Shown piece by piece: positions 50,251 through 61,344 of a DNA stretch of 64,000 nucleotides. Origin of the DNA: Notospermus geniculatus. Lineage: Eukaryota > Nemertea > Pilidiophora > Heteronemertea > Lineidae. Within the stretch, counting starts at the first letter, position 1; each line of letters starts with the position of its first letter. Both the position numbers and the translations under genes were made by a program. The DNA lies in contig NMRB01002317.1 in assembly GCA_002633025.1 (NCBI GenBank), forward strand, positions 8,498 to 72,497. The letters are read 5' to 3'. Under the pieces are notes generated by a model, which was not told where the DNA came from, did not search any database, and saw only the letters and a list, made by a program, of their open reading frames with translations.

Positions 50251-50960
50251 TTAGCTCACCTGGAGTGAGCTTATGTCGTGGGTCTGCGTCCGTCGTCCGT
50301 CGTCGTCGTCCGTCGTCGTCCGTCGGCCGTCGTCGTCCGTTAGCAGGGCACGTTTCGTAACCGCTGGAGCTATTGATCTGAAACTTGGTACATATATACC
50401 CCTAGGTCAAATGACCTATGACACCAAGTTTCGGTCCGATTCGACTCTTAGCTTGGCCACCAGGTGGCGGAAACCAAAAACACAAAAAGTGCAATAACTC
50501 CTGAACTAATGACTGGATCACCTCCAAATTTTTATCATAGGTGAATCTAATGAGGGTACATTACATATATAACGGGTTTTTGATTTGACCTACTTTTCAA
50601 GGTCACAGAGGTCAAAGTTCAAACTTAGTCATTTGGTGGCACATTTCGTAACTGCTTGGGCTATTGACTTGAAACTTGGTACATGTACACCCCTATCATG
50701 TTAGGTGACCTATGACACCACTTTTCGGTCCGATTCGATTCTCCGCTTGGCCAGCAGGTGGCCAAAACCAAAGTTCTAAGTCCAGTAACTCCTGAACTGT
50801 AACTGGATCGTCTCCAAATTTTTATCAGGTGCATCTAATGAGGATACATGACCCTGGAACATTTTGATTTAACATTTGTCATTTGTTTTTCTGGTACCTT
50901 CACCCAGGTGAGCACATGGTCCATGGACCATTTCATTTTCAGTTTATCAGCTTGATTATC
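50250..50960 (+). repeat. AGCTCACC-family dispersed repeat, long copy
   Basis: Starts TTAGCTCACCTGGAGTGAGC and continues with a GTCCGTCGTC triplet run. Two internal units of about 300 bp follow, each with CGTTTCGTAACNGCT, GAAACTTGGTACAT and GACCTATGACACCA. It ends GGTGAGCACATGGTCCATGG, also present at 3755-3845. Non-coding. Confidence 0.75.
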
Positions 50961-51357
50961 CCTCTTGAGAACATGCGGACTATGAATGAGTTTCATCAGT
51001 GTTCACGTGTTATTTTTTTTCTGCTGGAAGCCTTGGAAAATATGTTGTCTGTTGTGAAATCTGACTTGAATCGAGTTATAAGCTTCTGTCTCAACTTGTA
51101 TTTTGTTCTTCATTTTGTCTCGGAAGTCGGTATGATAAAGTTTTCCTGACTGTGAAACTGTCTCATCAAGGAATCTCTCTGGATGGCTCTGGACAGTGGA
51201 GTCATGGCAGGTTATACTGCCATTTCCCAGTAATCTTGGAAAGACGTCACAAGAATCCCCATTACACTGCCTTGCCTTGTCCCCTTTACTTTAAGGGGGT
51301 GAAGATCATGCAATTGAGAGGTCAAACTTCAACAACAGGCTTGCAGAGCTGTGTGAA

Positions 51358-51536
51358 CTTTACATTCATTTTTCTAAGACCAGTGTCAGATATGCAGTCA
51401 GTAAAAACAGCAGGTCAAAGGGAAGTGTGCCAATCAACCTGGATGGACTGAAGTAGGCCCTTATGTCCTCATTCATATTAAAGCATGAGGAGGTGCACAA
51501 GGATACACTGGTCTTAGAGAAGTGAATGTAAAGTAT
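51358..51536. mobile_element. Hairpin MITE
   Basis: CTTTACATTCATTTTTCTAA faces TTAGAGAAGTGAATGTAAAG, with AAGACCAGTGT facing ACACTGGTCTT. About 178 bp. Confidence 0.7.
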
Positions 51537-52214
51537 TTCCTCGAAACGGTGGCCGGATTTGTTTCCATACCCTTTAAAACTGCCCAGGGCCACCAAAGTT
51601 GCCGGGCCAAAATGGACGACGACAACATGTGGTGACAGATGTTGCCAAGAGGACAAATATTGGTACCGATGTCACATCAAGTAACATTTTTTGCACCACC
51701 TTGATGCTGGAGAAACAAGAACAGAAACTATTTCATTATAAAATAAACTATATTACCGTACTAAATAAATTTTTTTCATAACATTAACAACAGGAAATTC
51801 TATCATAACCATAACTGGAACACGGTTGAACATAATGCAAATAGTTGTTACAAATATTGCAGTATTGTTTAAAATAACACCACTATTTTGTGACAATCAA
51901 TAGATAAACTCCAGTAAGGGCGGCTCCCACAACAGACAATATTCCACTGTCACATTAAATGCACTATTATACATGTAACAGTGAAATATGCAGCAGCTTT
52001 TATACACTGATTGAACAATAACAGCCATGAATGGTAAAACAGTTCAATGAGTCCTATTCCACTTTGAAATTAATGAACACTTCTGCACATGTTGCTAGAT
52101 GACAAAACAAGTAACCTTAGTAATAAACAAACAAGTTGAGAAATTGTTTACACTACAAAGTGAATAAGCCATGACACCGTTTACTCATAATTCCCATCTA
52201 GTAGGGAATAAGAT

Positions 52215-52557
52215 CTACATATTGCAGAAAAAAACATTCCTATCATCGCCTCTGCTGCTTTGGAAAGGAGCTCTGTCAACAGGCTCTGACTCTGGGTTTG
52301 ACTGCCCAAGGTCAGAGATATTGTAAGATGAGAAGCTGGCTGCTGAACCATGATCATGTGTCGAATCCAGTTGCAACTGCCTGGGCATCATATTTTGCAG
52401 TGTAGTGTGCCTCGATCTTGGTGCCACTGTTGTGCTGGGCACATCTGGGGTCGGTGAAGTTGAAGGTCGTCCAATTGACGAAGAACCACCAGAAATAACA
52501 TTACCAGTAGGAATCTGTGACCCAGAGCCAAATGGCTGCATGGTATGAGCAGCAACC
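52215..52557 (-). CDS. Harbinger Myb/SANT partner gene, last exon
   Basis: Acceptor GTTTCATTTCAG (to 52558), stop at 52215. The protein-like frame reads VAAHTMQPFGSGSQIPTGNV and an S/T/P-rich low-complexity tail ending DDRNVFFCNM. Its frame needs a phase-2 join, while the previous recognised exon (55092) ends in phase 1, so an exon may be missing or the acceptor differs. Confidence 0.45.
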
Positions 52558-52559
52558 CT

Positions 52560-53019
52560 GAAATGAAACTGGGAATTAATCAACATGATCAATGTGAACC
52601 AGTAGTGCAGTGGCATACAAAGATAGTTTAAATTCAATCCCAAAAAATACCCCTTGTGATTTTCAGTAATGCAGCTATAGTATTTTTCATTTTTGTCCAG
52701 CCCGTTCCCAGAAAATCTGAATAAGGGATAGGATTCAAAAGGTATTCAGGCCCGTTAACATGGTTAATAAAGCCAGGAAGAACTGTCATGGCCAAAACAA
52801 AATTTACTAATAGCTGAAGGGATAAAACTGGTAATTTGGAAATACATTTATTGTGGAAAACACAGTGGATGACCACTGTAACTTCCAATGGACAACGATC
52901 ACTTTGAACCCATCAATACCATTAATATCAATAGAAAAAATTCCTAAAAATTGTGAAGTGTCAAATGGGGGTATAAAATCAAAATTTTACTAGTAGGCCT
53001 ACTAGTATAGTCATTCATG
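52560..53019. other. Intron sequence
   Basis: AT-rich, no gene or motif recognised. Confidence 0.4.
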
Positions 53020-53021
53020 TA

Positions 53022-55066
53022 CAGTCATGGACATTAGTTTATCTACACCTGATAAGTTGAATATTTCAAATACTACTGGGCCAATTTTAACACGGTTTGT
53101 TCCATTCATATGAAAGTACATCCTGTTGGCCATATTTCTGCATCAAAATTTTAGAAATTTGAAAATATCATAATTACGTAATTAATAGCTCATCAGAAAA
53201 AATCACTAAAAATCAAACTTTTTATTATGTAATATTTTTGCAATTTTTGGTGCAGATGTGATAGAGTGGAAGTTTCTAAGGATTTGGGGCTTTGTTTCAT
53301 CAAAATACATTGAGTGGGTTGCTGAGATAGTTGAGATTATCAAATTTTGATAATTTGAGATTTTCGTGTTTTGTCGGAAATTTTGATGCCACTAGATAAA
53401 GCCAACCTCAGAATATGGATTTACAAAATTTTGGAACTTTCTGCCTTTACTGGGCAGAAATATTGCGTATTTTTCAAAGTATCAAAATATTGATATTTCG
53501 AAAAACATATGTTCCAAAACTTCATACTTCTTCACTTTTTGGTGAACTCTGTCTTCTGGTATCAAAATTTTGTGAAAAATTGAAAAATCTCAAATTATCG
53601 AAATTTTGATAATCTCAAATATCTCAGTAAGCACTCAACAGATTTTGATGAAACAAAGTCCATGATCCTTAGACGGTTCCACTCTATCAAAACTGCAACA
53701 AAAGTCACAAAAAAATACATAATAAAAATGTAGATTTTTAGGATTTTTTCTGATGAGCTATTACGTAATTACGATATTTCCAAATTGCCAAAATTGTGAT
53801 GCAGAAATATATGACCAACAAAATGTACTTTCATATGGAACAAACCGTGTTAAAATTGGCCCAGTACTATTTGAAATATTCAACTTCTCAGGTGTATAGT
53901 TATACGAATTATGCCAAGATTCCTTGATTTGGGGGCGTTCCTTTCCACCAGAGGTTTCTAGGAATTTCAGCTCAGCTGACAGCTAGCACACTTCTGATTA
54001 ATTATCATCAGCACTGAAAATGTGCAGTTCCTGACTTTAATTACAACCGTCAATAAACATGATTCTGTATCTTTCACCATCAAAGAGATCCGACCACTTG
54101 GCAGTATCAGAATGTGGGACAGCCAGGGAAAAACTGTCTATTTTATTTAGGTCATTTGACTGGGCGATTTTAGGAATGTGCCAAACTTTGTGATTTTATG
54201 TTTTATGCTAGAAATAGCCAGTTCATAGGTTTTTCAGGGTCTCACAATGTAGGATTCAGTTTTTTAATCCTAAAAATCGGCCAAGAAATAAGGAAATTAC
54301 AAGTCATGCTGTTCACAGGCCTATTCATGCATGGTCAAAATGTTCTAACACAGTTTATCTCACGCCGATACGTGTGTTGGGGGGGAGGGGGTATCTTGGC
54401 GATGTCCACTGACCAGCAATAGGCCTACAGGTTCATTTTGTTGGGGTAACCCTTTACCCCTCTCTTGCACCCTTCCTAAAATAAAAAAAAAGGCCTACCA
54501 ACCGCTGGTGTTTCAGGAAATTGATTTTCATTTTTGAATTACATAAAAAATACATGTGTACCGAGGTAAAATTAAATGATTTTTTTAGCCAGGCGTAGTA
54601 ACAGGACACACCCGTCACTAAACCCCTTAAAAAATGGCACAATTATTATTTAAGGGTGTCCTTTTCAGGGTCAATGATGTTGGCAAAAAGGGGTAAAAAA
54701 GTAGGCCTTCAGCCTAACCCAAGAAAATGGACCGCACTGCAGCCTATTGATGTAAACTGTATTTTCATTCAAACAGTCAGAAATCAAAGCTGTAGACTGA
54801 ATATAAAAGTACACTGCCTGTGACTGTGTAGCCTAATTGTGCTTCTTCTACACATGTACAGGCAAGTAAACCTCAGTAACATAAACACAAGGAAAGTGCC
54901 ACATGTTTCAGTTGAAGCTGAGGTCAGGAGGACGGCTGTGATGAGGATTTTATTGCCTGTCAGTCACCAGAGTCATGCGAGTGGTGTCTATTTATAGTAA
55001 CCTCACGATGAGGGACTTTCTGGCATAGTTCCTATAACTGTGTAGATAAACTAATGTCCATGACTG
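53022..55066. mobile_element. Tc1/mariner-type element, 2045 bp, TA flanks
   Basis: TIR CAGTCATGGACATTAGTTTA at 53022, continuing TCTACAC, and its exact inverse ending CCATGACTG at 55066. TA on both sides (53020-53021, 55067-55068). 53040-53905 is itself a long imperfect palindrome (CATTCATATGAAAGTACAT against ATGTACTTTCATATGGAAC). No transposase ORF. It sits 20 bp from a splice donor of the Myb gene. Confidence 0.8.
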
Positions 55067-55091
55067 TACCTGTATACCGGTAATAACTTAC

Positions 55092-55319
55092 CAGACTGGG
55101 TAAAGAAGCTCATCATCATTTGCATGGTTCTCATCTGCTGTTCATTTTCCTCGCGACGCAATTCCCGCTCAGCCTCTATTGCAGCTTGTCGTTGCTGCTC
55201 TTCACGTATGAACATTTCATCCCTCATCTGTGCCTGCTGATTCATCAGTGTCTCCAAAAGAGAAGTCATTTTTTCAACTGCAGCAGTCTTAGGTTTTCGG
55301 GTCTTCTTTGGTGTGGTAT
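55092..55319 (-). CDS. Harbinger Myb/SANT partner gene, coiled-coil exon
   Basis: 76 codons, phase 1 at both ends. Acceptor ACTTTTTCAG, donor CTG|GTAAGT. Encodes DTTPKKTRKPKTAAVEKMTS then a long charged helix with EEQQRQAAIEAERELRREEN and QMMMSFFTQSG. Probably a coiled-coil dimerisation segment. Confidence 0.65.
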
Positions 55320-55593
55320 CTGAAAAAGTTCACTCCAAGCAGTAAGAGTATATTCATGCTTCATAGAAAAGGTCTATTATTTCAATAATTACATCGGGTT
55401 ACAGCGGTTGTGGAGAATAAGTTGGTAGTACATGTATGTAGGCCTATACCCTGGTCTAAAATGCTGTCCAGTATTTCTCCATATCATTTTAGGCTCTAGG
55501 GGAGAACTGCTGGTTCGATTTCAGGAAAGTTTGTTTTTTTTAACAAAAATTGGAGACCAATTTTATGACCTATTAAAATTCATAATGCCTTAC

Positions 55594-55671
55594 CATTGAC
55601 AACTGTCTTCGAATTATTGCCACTGTATGAAAGTTTAGGCTCTTTTTCATTATTGCCTGTGCAACCAGCAT
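55594..55671 (-). CDS. Harbinger Myb/SANT partner gene, small exon (DAGC...)
   Basis: 26 codons, phase 1-1, acceptor TTTTTTTCTAG, donor ATG|GTAAGG. Encodes DAGCTGNNEKEPKLSYSGNN and SKTVVN. Similar at its start to the exon at 56180-56266. Confidence 0.55.
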
Positions 55672-56179
55672 CTAGAAAAAAAAAGAAACCAGAAACTATA
55701 TCAGTAAAAGCCGAGCCCGGGAAGCCGAGTACCAAAACAGCACTACATGAATTAACATTATGCCCAGCAAAATGCTTGGAGAGAGTGCATTGATTGAATT
55801 ATAGTTTGAAAGGACTGTTCTGCCAGAGGAAGACTTGGGATGACACAAATGATTTCTCCTCCCCCCATATTTTGTACATGTATATTAAAATTTCTTCCAA
55901 AGTCTTCATTTTCATCCAGGGAGAAAGAGATTTGGAGTAAAAAGATTTGGAGTAATTTATTTGACAAAAATTTAATGAAATAGTGAAAATCAAAGTCAAC
56001 TGCAGTCTCTAAAATAGTGCTAGATCGGCTCAAGTCATATAATCTCCACAAAACCTCTGTTGAGAAGTTATTTCTCCCTGCATGTCGGAAATCTTGACAC
56101 AGTCCCTTGACATTGGTAGTAGGCCTACTGTAGCTATACAGTGAGTACCAACATCAAAGATTTAAAACTATAAACTTAC

Positions 56180-56266
56180 CATTGTTATTAACATTCTTCA
56201 TGTTCTTCTTGACAGTAGCGCCACAGGATGTTGGTTTAGGAACACCTTTGCTTTTGATGCCAGCAT
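56180..56266 (-). CDS. Harbinger Myb/SANT partner gene, small exon (DAGI...)
   Basis: 29 codons, phase 1-1, acceptor ATGTTGTAG, donor ATG|GTAAGT. Encodes DAGIKSKGVPKPTSCGATVK and KNMKNVNNN. Confidence 0.55.
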
Positions 56267-56437
56267 CTACAACATATTATTACCGGTACGTGTCATTAAA
56301 TTTTTACAATTACAATTCAGGGCCAGATCCAGGGAGTCATTATCACCAGGACTGCATTTGGTTATTGTTATAGCCACAACATGAATTTTTCTGGAGTGGA
56401 ATGGAAACCCATATCATGAGATTAGGCCTAAACTTAC

Positions 56438-56839
56438 CCAGCGTCTGTTGCCGTTTAAATGTTGGCTTTTTCACATTGTTGTTTTTATCCATTTTAATCA
56501 CTTTAGCAGCAGGTTCAGCAGGCATGGCAAGGTCTGGCAGGGTATCAATGCTGTCAATTTCATGAAGCTCACAACTTGTTGAAAGTGCAGAGCCAGGTCT
56601 CTTTAGGCCTGAGCCAGGCCTATTTTCCTTTTCTCCGTCATCGTCATCTGTATCATTATCAATATCATCTTGACCATCACCATCCTGTTCGTCCTCCACC
56701 GTCATGACCGGCGTAGGCCTATCCACCATCCCCATGCCCAACGCCCTGCCAACAACATCAACAACACGGACAGGGTTGGCAAGTGGCCGCACTCCCAAGA
56801 TCTGATCCATTATTTCAAACACATGCGGGACTGNTCTAC
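56438..56839 (-). CDS. Harbinger Myb/SANT partner gene, acidic middle part
   Basis: Reads PHVFEIMDQILGVRPLANPV, then an acidic stretch (EDEQDGDGQDDIDNDTDDDD) and MDKNNNVKKPTFKRQQTLG, ending in phase 1 at a consensus donor CTGG|GTAAGT (56437-56432). The start PHVFEIMDQILG is the helix that normally follows the SANT domain and a 'KSG.(..)' linker in Harbinger Myb-like proteins. The MITE at 56840-57052 cuts it from the SANT part. Ambiguous base at 56834. Confidence 0.65.
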
Positions 56840-57052
56840 AGTATATAGGCTCTGAAGGGGGTCAGATGAAGCTGTGAAGGGTTTTTGCAGCGGCCAAGTG
56901 TCATTTTTAACGTTTTTTGGTGATTTTTTAGGATTTTTCGAAGTCGTAAAAATTGCACTTTTCAAGGAAAAAGTGCTAAAATTTTAGTGTTTTGGCCGCT
57001 GCAGAAGGAATTTTCTAGTCTTCTATCTGACCCCCTTCAGAGCCTATATACT
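56840..57052. mobile_element. Palindromic MITE inside the SANT gene
   Basis: 213 bp, AGTATATAGGCTCTGAAGGG facing CCCTTCAGAGCCTATATACT, with GGCCGCTGCA/TGCAGCGGCC inner arms. It lies between codons for NENKSG and PHVFEIM. If TA is the target, flanks TA/TA would fit. Confidence 0.8.
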
Positions 57053-57055
57053 ATG

Positions 57056-57304
57056 ACCTGATTTATTTTCGTTGTCTTTGAATTGATTGTACTCATATTT
57101 GAGTTCTTTCAATTTTGACCTGCATTGTTTGGCAGTGCGATCATAGCCACGAACCTGCAGCAACTCTGCCACACGCTCATAGACAGGGATGTTTCTCCTC
57201 ACCCCCTCCAGTTGCCCTTCAATGTCCTCGTCCCTCCATATTTCCACCAGCGCCAACTGTTCGTTTGGACTCCAGGCGAGTCCTCGATTCACGTTCATGG
57301 CCAT
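57056..57304 (-). CDS. Myb/SANT-like DNA-binding domain (Harbinger ORF), exon 1
   Basis: From ATG at 57304: MAMNVNRGLAWSPNEQLALV, then EIWRDEDIEGQLEGVRRNIP, VYERVAELLQVRGYDRTAKQ and CRSKLKELKYEYNQFKDNEN KSG. W-x10-IW, V-E-R-V-A-E-L-L and the R-T-A-x-Q-C-R-x-K-x-K-x-L motif are those of the Myb/SANT-like domain of the Harbinger partner protein. That protein binds the transposase and the element ends. The gene reads toward the transposase gene, the usual Harbinger arrangement. Confidence 0.8.
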
Positions 57305-57657
57305 TGCGAAGAAAATGACAATCAAAAACAACCAAATCATATGAGAATTACCTAAATGAGAAGATCGGGAGAAGTTGTCCAAGCACAGCAGACAACACGG
57401 ACGAAACCGGAAGGAAGTTGCGATGAGAGAGTGTAACGCGCATGCGCGAGTGGATGCGTTTTCGCTGCAACGATATAAGCGTTCAGACACACAACTTGGG
57501 CGTTGGGGCTATAACGTTATAACTAAAACAGTTGGGAAAACGCTAAAATTAGCGTTTTTGTCCGAACGTTTTGAAAGCGTTATAAGAACTCTTGTGTCTG
57601 AACAGCTGAATCGTTATAAAAGCTAAAACTGTTTCCCGAACGTTATAAGGCTCTAGT

Positions 57658-57715
57658 NNNNNNNNNNNNNNNNNNNNNNNNNNNNNNNNNNNNNNNNNNN
57701 NNNNNNNNNNNNNNN
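57658..57715. other. Assembly gap (58 N) followed by a C-run
   Basis: Follows the AACG-rich right subterminal region of the Harbinger element. The element's right terminus is probably within or lost at this gap. Confidence 1.
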
Positions 57716-59489
57716 CCCCCCCCCCCCGATCGGGCGGTCACGTCGGATGGTATGTTTATCAGCGCAAATCGTCGAAATCGTCTTTGATCAGGCGGGCTGC
57801 CGTAATGTTTTTCATTTTTTAGAAAAGGATTTGCGCAAAATTATACATGTGCATTTGCGCATGACCGAAATTGTCGGAAATCAATAAGCCCTGAACCGGA
57901 GAATATTGAAACTACATACCATATCCTCGCAAATATTGCGTGATTGCTATGCAAAAAATTGCGAGGCCGATGCGAGATCTTCGTGAATACCAGCATCGCA
58001 TAATTTGGGTGCACGTAATTCCATCGCAAGGCAAATATTTGCGATCTCTTCGTGAATAATGTCGCTGGGCTTAGACTGATAGGAGGAGGGCTAAGCCCGG
58101 AAAAAATAAGACATACATGTAACGTGTCACTATGTCTGTTGAAGACTCCTTAAGGTGGTGGTGGTGACAAGCCCGGCGTATTTTCCCGCTGAATATGGAA
58201 ATGATTTGAATGAATTTATTCATAGCCTCAACCGCAGTCGGTCACAATCATAGCCTGTTTCAATATTTGACAAGTATAGTTCTTAGGCATGTTAAACCCT
58301 GGATGGTATTGCGCAATACCTCTTTCGACGCCTTTCCATAGGCCACGCCGTTCCCTGACAATAGCTCTGTCGTCGATGATTTTTGAACAGGCTTTGTCCG
58401 AACGTGACCAACACCACACGCGTTCTTCATTACCATAACAAAGGGCTCGCGGGGAAAGTTGCGGACTTTCTCACAAATTTTCACGAGCGATTTCTTTTTT
58501 GTGCGTGGATCGATGGTCAATCTGATTTCGAATATGATCTGGAAAAAACTTCTTCTAAGGCCGTTCCAGCCCCGATTTTTGAATTTCAGAGAAAAACAGC
58601 AAAAATTATTCAATTTTCTGTTTTGGCCTTTTTCAGGCCACTAATTAAGCAATTGCTAATTAGTTATTTCAATTTTGAAAAATCGGGCCATGAACGACCA
58701 TAGACCTCGCCATGCTGCACCCATCACTACCTAAAATCCGGTCATTTGGAGCCGGCTGTACCCGTTATCGCCTCTGAAAAACTTCATCTGGGACTTGCAT
58801 TGTTCATGAATAAAGTTACATAATCAGTTAATTATTGTGCAGTTTTTCAATTCGGAGATCTGCAACGATACATAAACTCACAAATTTCGTTGGCAAAGTA
58901 AACTACGGTCGTAACACATTCGTGCAATTAAATTTCAAAACGGACCTCAATTGGATGTGTTTACTAACTCCACCGCCACATTAATCACATAGTAAAAATC
59001 CCCATCAATCCCACTTGGGGAAATTTTTACACCCTTTTTAAACTTTATCGTTGGCCCCAACAACTGAACTTTGTACAGGAGAATGAGGCCGGATGTACAA
59101 CTAACTTTTGAACGGTTGGATTTATACCCAATAAATGTATTACAAACAGATAGAAACACGGTGCCTCTTATTCGAAAAAAACTTGTTTTTTCTAGTTTTT
59201 AACTGGTTACGTAATTAGAAGCGGCGTTTTTATGTATTTTGGCCCATTTTGCGTTAATTTACATAATTATGTCATTTCTTATTACATAAAACAATTAAAA
59301 ACTTGTTGGAAAAAATCGCTAACAGGAATCATCCGTCTTCAGTACAGCTGCGATGCCCCGATGATTGCTTCCTATCGACAACATTTTGTGACTTGTGAGA
59401 ACTTGGCTAAGAAATTTCACGATTGAGAACAGAGTGGTGAAATTAAACGAGTTTATGTTCGGCTACACATTTTCGTTATTCCTCAACTG
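57716..59489. other. Spacer, no gene supported
   Basis: ORFs on both strands around 58260-58700 overlap each other and show no family features. Ends with AT-rich sequence. Confidence 0.4.
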
Positions 59490-59725
59490 CAATCAACACA
59501 GAAAAAAAATCAATCTCATCACGAGATAAAATGAGTCTCCAGCCTACTATTTTGTCCCTAAAATGAGTTTCCTTTGCTACTCGAACCGATAATGAGTACC
59601 AGTTTTCTAAGGCTGGAGCCCTCTTGCATCGACTGGAGTTAACAGCAACTGGAGTCTCATTCTGAAGTAGAGACAGAGTCTACTCATTTTGAGTTTTCTC
59701 AGTTCTCCAGTCGATGGGACAGTAG
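59490..59725. repeat. Inverted partner of the repeat at 23992-24200
   Basis: Reverse complement of that repeat, slightly longer. Contains CAGCCTACTATTTTGTCCCT and GTTCTCCAGTCGATGGGACA. The orientation is opposite, 35 kb apart. Confidence 0.75.
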
Positions 59726-59729
59726 TCCG

Positions 59730-61340
59730 TTTGCCAAACCCGATTTTCGGACTTAAGGTTGCAATAGGGTCCGGACGCAATTTTTTTGCATTTTCTATAA
59801 CTTCAAGGTCCCCTGTACCAGAATCCGTCTGATGCCACTTTGGCATCATTGGGCAATTTGAAATATCGCGTTTTCCATGGCAACCAGTGGTGAAAATCGC
59901 GTATTTCTGTCATAGCCGTTTTCTGAGGACTTAATGGTAATATTTTAACTGTTGAAATGGCTAATCATATGTTTGAAGACATGATCTTGCTTTTTAGATT
60001 ATCAGCGAATCCAAATATGGTCAAGGTCATTGTTAAAGGTCAAGGTCAAATCAAAATTTGGCAAATTTTCGCCTAAATTTGTTTTTTCGCCCCTCCAATA
60101 ACGGCAACTCCCTCATTTCTGCCAAATATTTTTCGGGAATTTTTCTATTCAAAAATATCTCCTACCATTTATCTTTTAAAAAATGTAAAAATCTCCGATG
60201 GCATCACGCGCATTCCTGATAACGGGCTTATCAAACATCCGATAGGAGGTTCCAGCATCACGTCAAATTGTGAAAAGAAATGACGTCGCCTGAAGAAAGG
60301 CGGTATATTTTCTGTTTCACTATCCGGTTTTGGCATCACTGATAACTGAATGAGGTTTTTGTGACGAGGGTCAGACTAAAATATTTCGTACCCCTTCCCC
60401 CTTCCCTACACACTTTAAAATTCCCAAGGTGAGTGCTTTTGTTGCCAGGGCTTTGAGACCACAATAATGGTATTAAGGCAAATTGAATGGAAGCATTTGA
60501 TATGGTCATGGAGAAGTTGCTGTCGTTTGAACTGAACAGGCTCAGTGCTTGAAAATGATGGAGAAATCGCATTTTGGCAGCCGTGATGAGTTTTTTTTGA
60601 CGTTATGACGTGACGTCAACGCCCAGACATGAAAGATTGTTGCCCTGGCTCCCGGGTCTTGCCTCCCAGTTGCGCCGGTCGAGGAAGAAGAAAAACCTTG
60701 CTGCTCCGATTTTTCCGACTTTTAATTGCGCTACTCAAAACGCGCGTGATTCGAATCGTCAACTGAAATGAAAAGGTAAGAAGAGGTGCGTGCTTTGTGA
60801 CAGAACAAAGATTAGGCCTACATGTACCGGAATCAAAATACAAGGCCAAAGAAAAGAAGCCTTGAGAGTTCAGGTGCTAGGGCCTAGGCCTAGCCTGATG
60901 CCAAAGTCGGGAGATTGAATGCATGCATATTTACAATGTACCAATGTAATAGAATGTAATGCCTCCCCGATTTCATACCCCTCTTCGCAATAGTATTGAA
61001 GATTTTGTGTGGATTATTTTTCCCGATCCTAGTACATCACCCCCGGACATCTGCCCCCCCCCCGGGCCTGGGCCTCTGCCTCCCCCCAATGCAATGGATA
61101 TTATTGAGAGTTGACTAATATGGACTTGATATCTTTTAGCATGTTTAGTGGGGGATGTGGGGAGGAGACAAAAGTCCAGGGGATGTCAGTCCGCTCTATC
61201 ATCAGTCCCTCCCCCCCCCCCCGATAATATACGAATATCATTAATTTATTATTATTATTCCACTAACCCGGACGCCGGAGCCTTTTGAAAATCAAAACTA
61301 CACATTGGCAGTTTATTAGCGGCAAAGGAACAAACTTGCC
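59730..61340. other. Spacer, no gene supported
   Basis: AGGTCAAGGTCAA motif at 60046 as in the 7.3-kb repeats, C-runs at 61055 and 61208, no coding pattern recognised. Confidence 0.4.
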
Positions 61341-61344
61341 TCGA

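Larger units (their letters stand above)
44669..57657. mobile_element. Large composite PIF/Harbinger element (right end lost in gap)
   Basis: The left subterminal region (44669-44830) carries CCGCGTTCACACC, AACGTTTT blocks and CGATATAAGCGTTCAGACAC. The right subterminal region (57464-57657) carries the same CGATATAAGCGTTCAGACAC plus many AACGTTATAA/AAACGCTAA blocks and the inverse GTGTCTGAAC. A transposase gene (+) at the left and a Myb/SANT gene (-) at the right are the two-gene set of Harbinger elements. A TAA just outside the left end (44666-44668) could be one half of the target duplication. The right terminus is not visible. Confidence 0.6.

Noticed and set aside
49965-51445. 22-bp match GAAGTGTGCCAATCAACCTGG at 49969 and 51422 as a shared element end
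   Set aside because: Too short, without TIR or target duplication around it.
58260-58703. Overlapping ORFs of 106 and 117 codons on opposite strands
   Set aside because: No domain, no splice signals, and each is explained as the shadow of the other.
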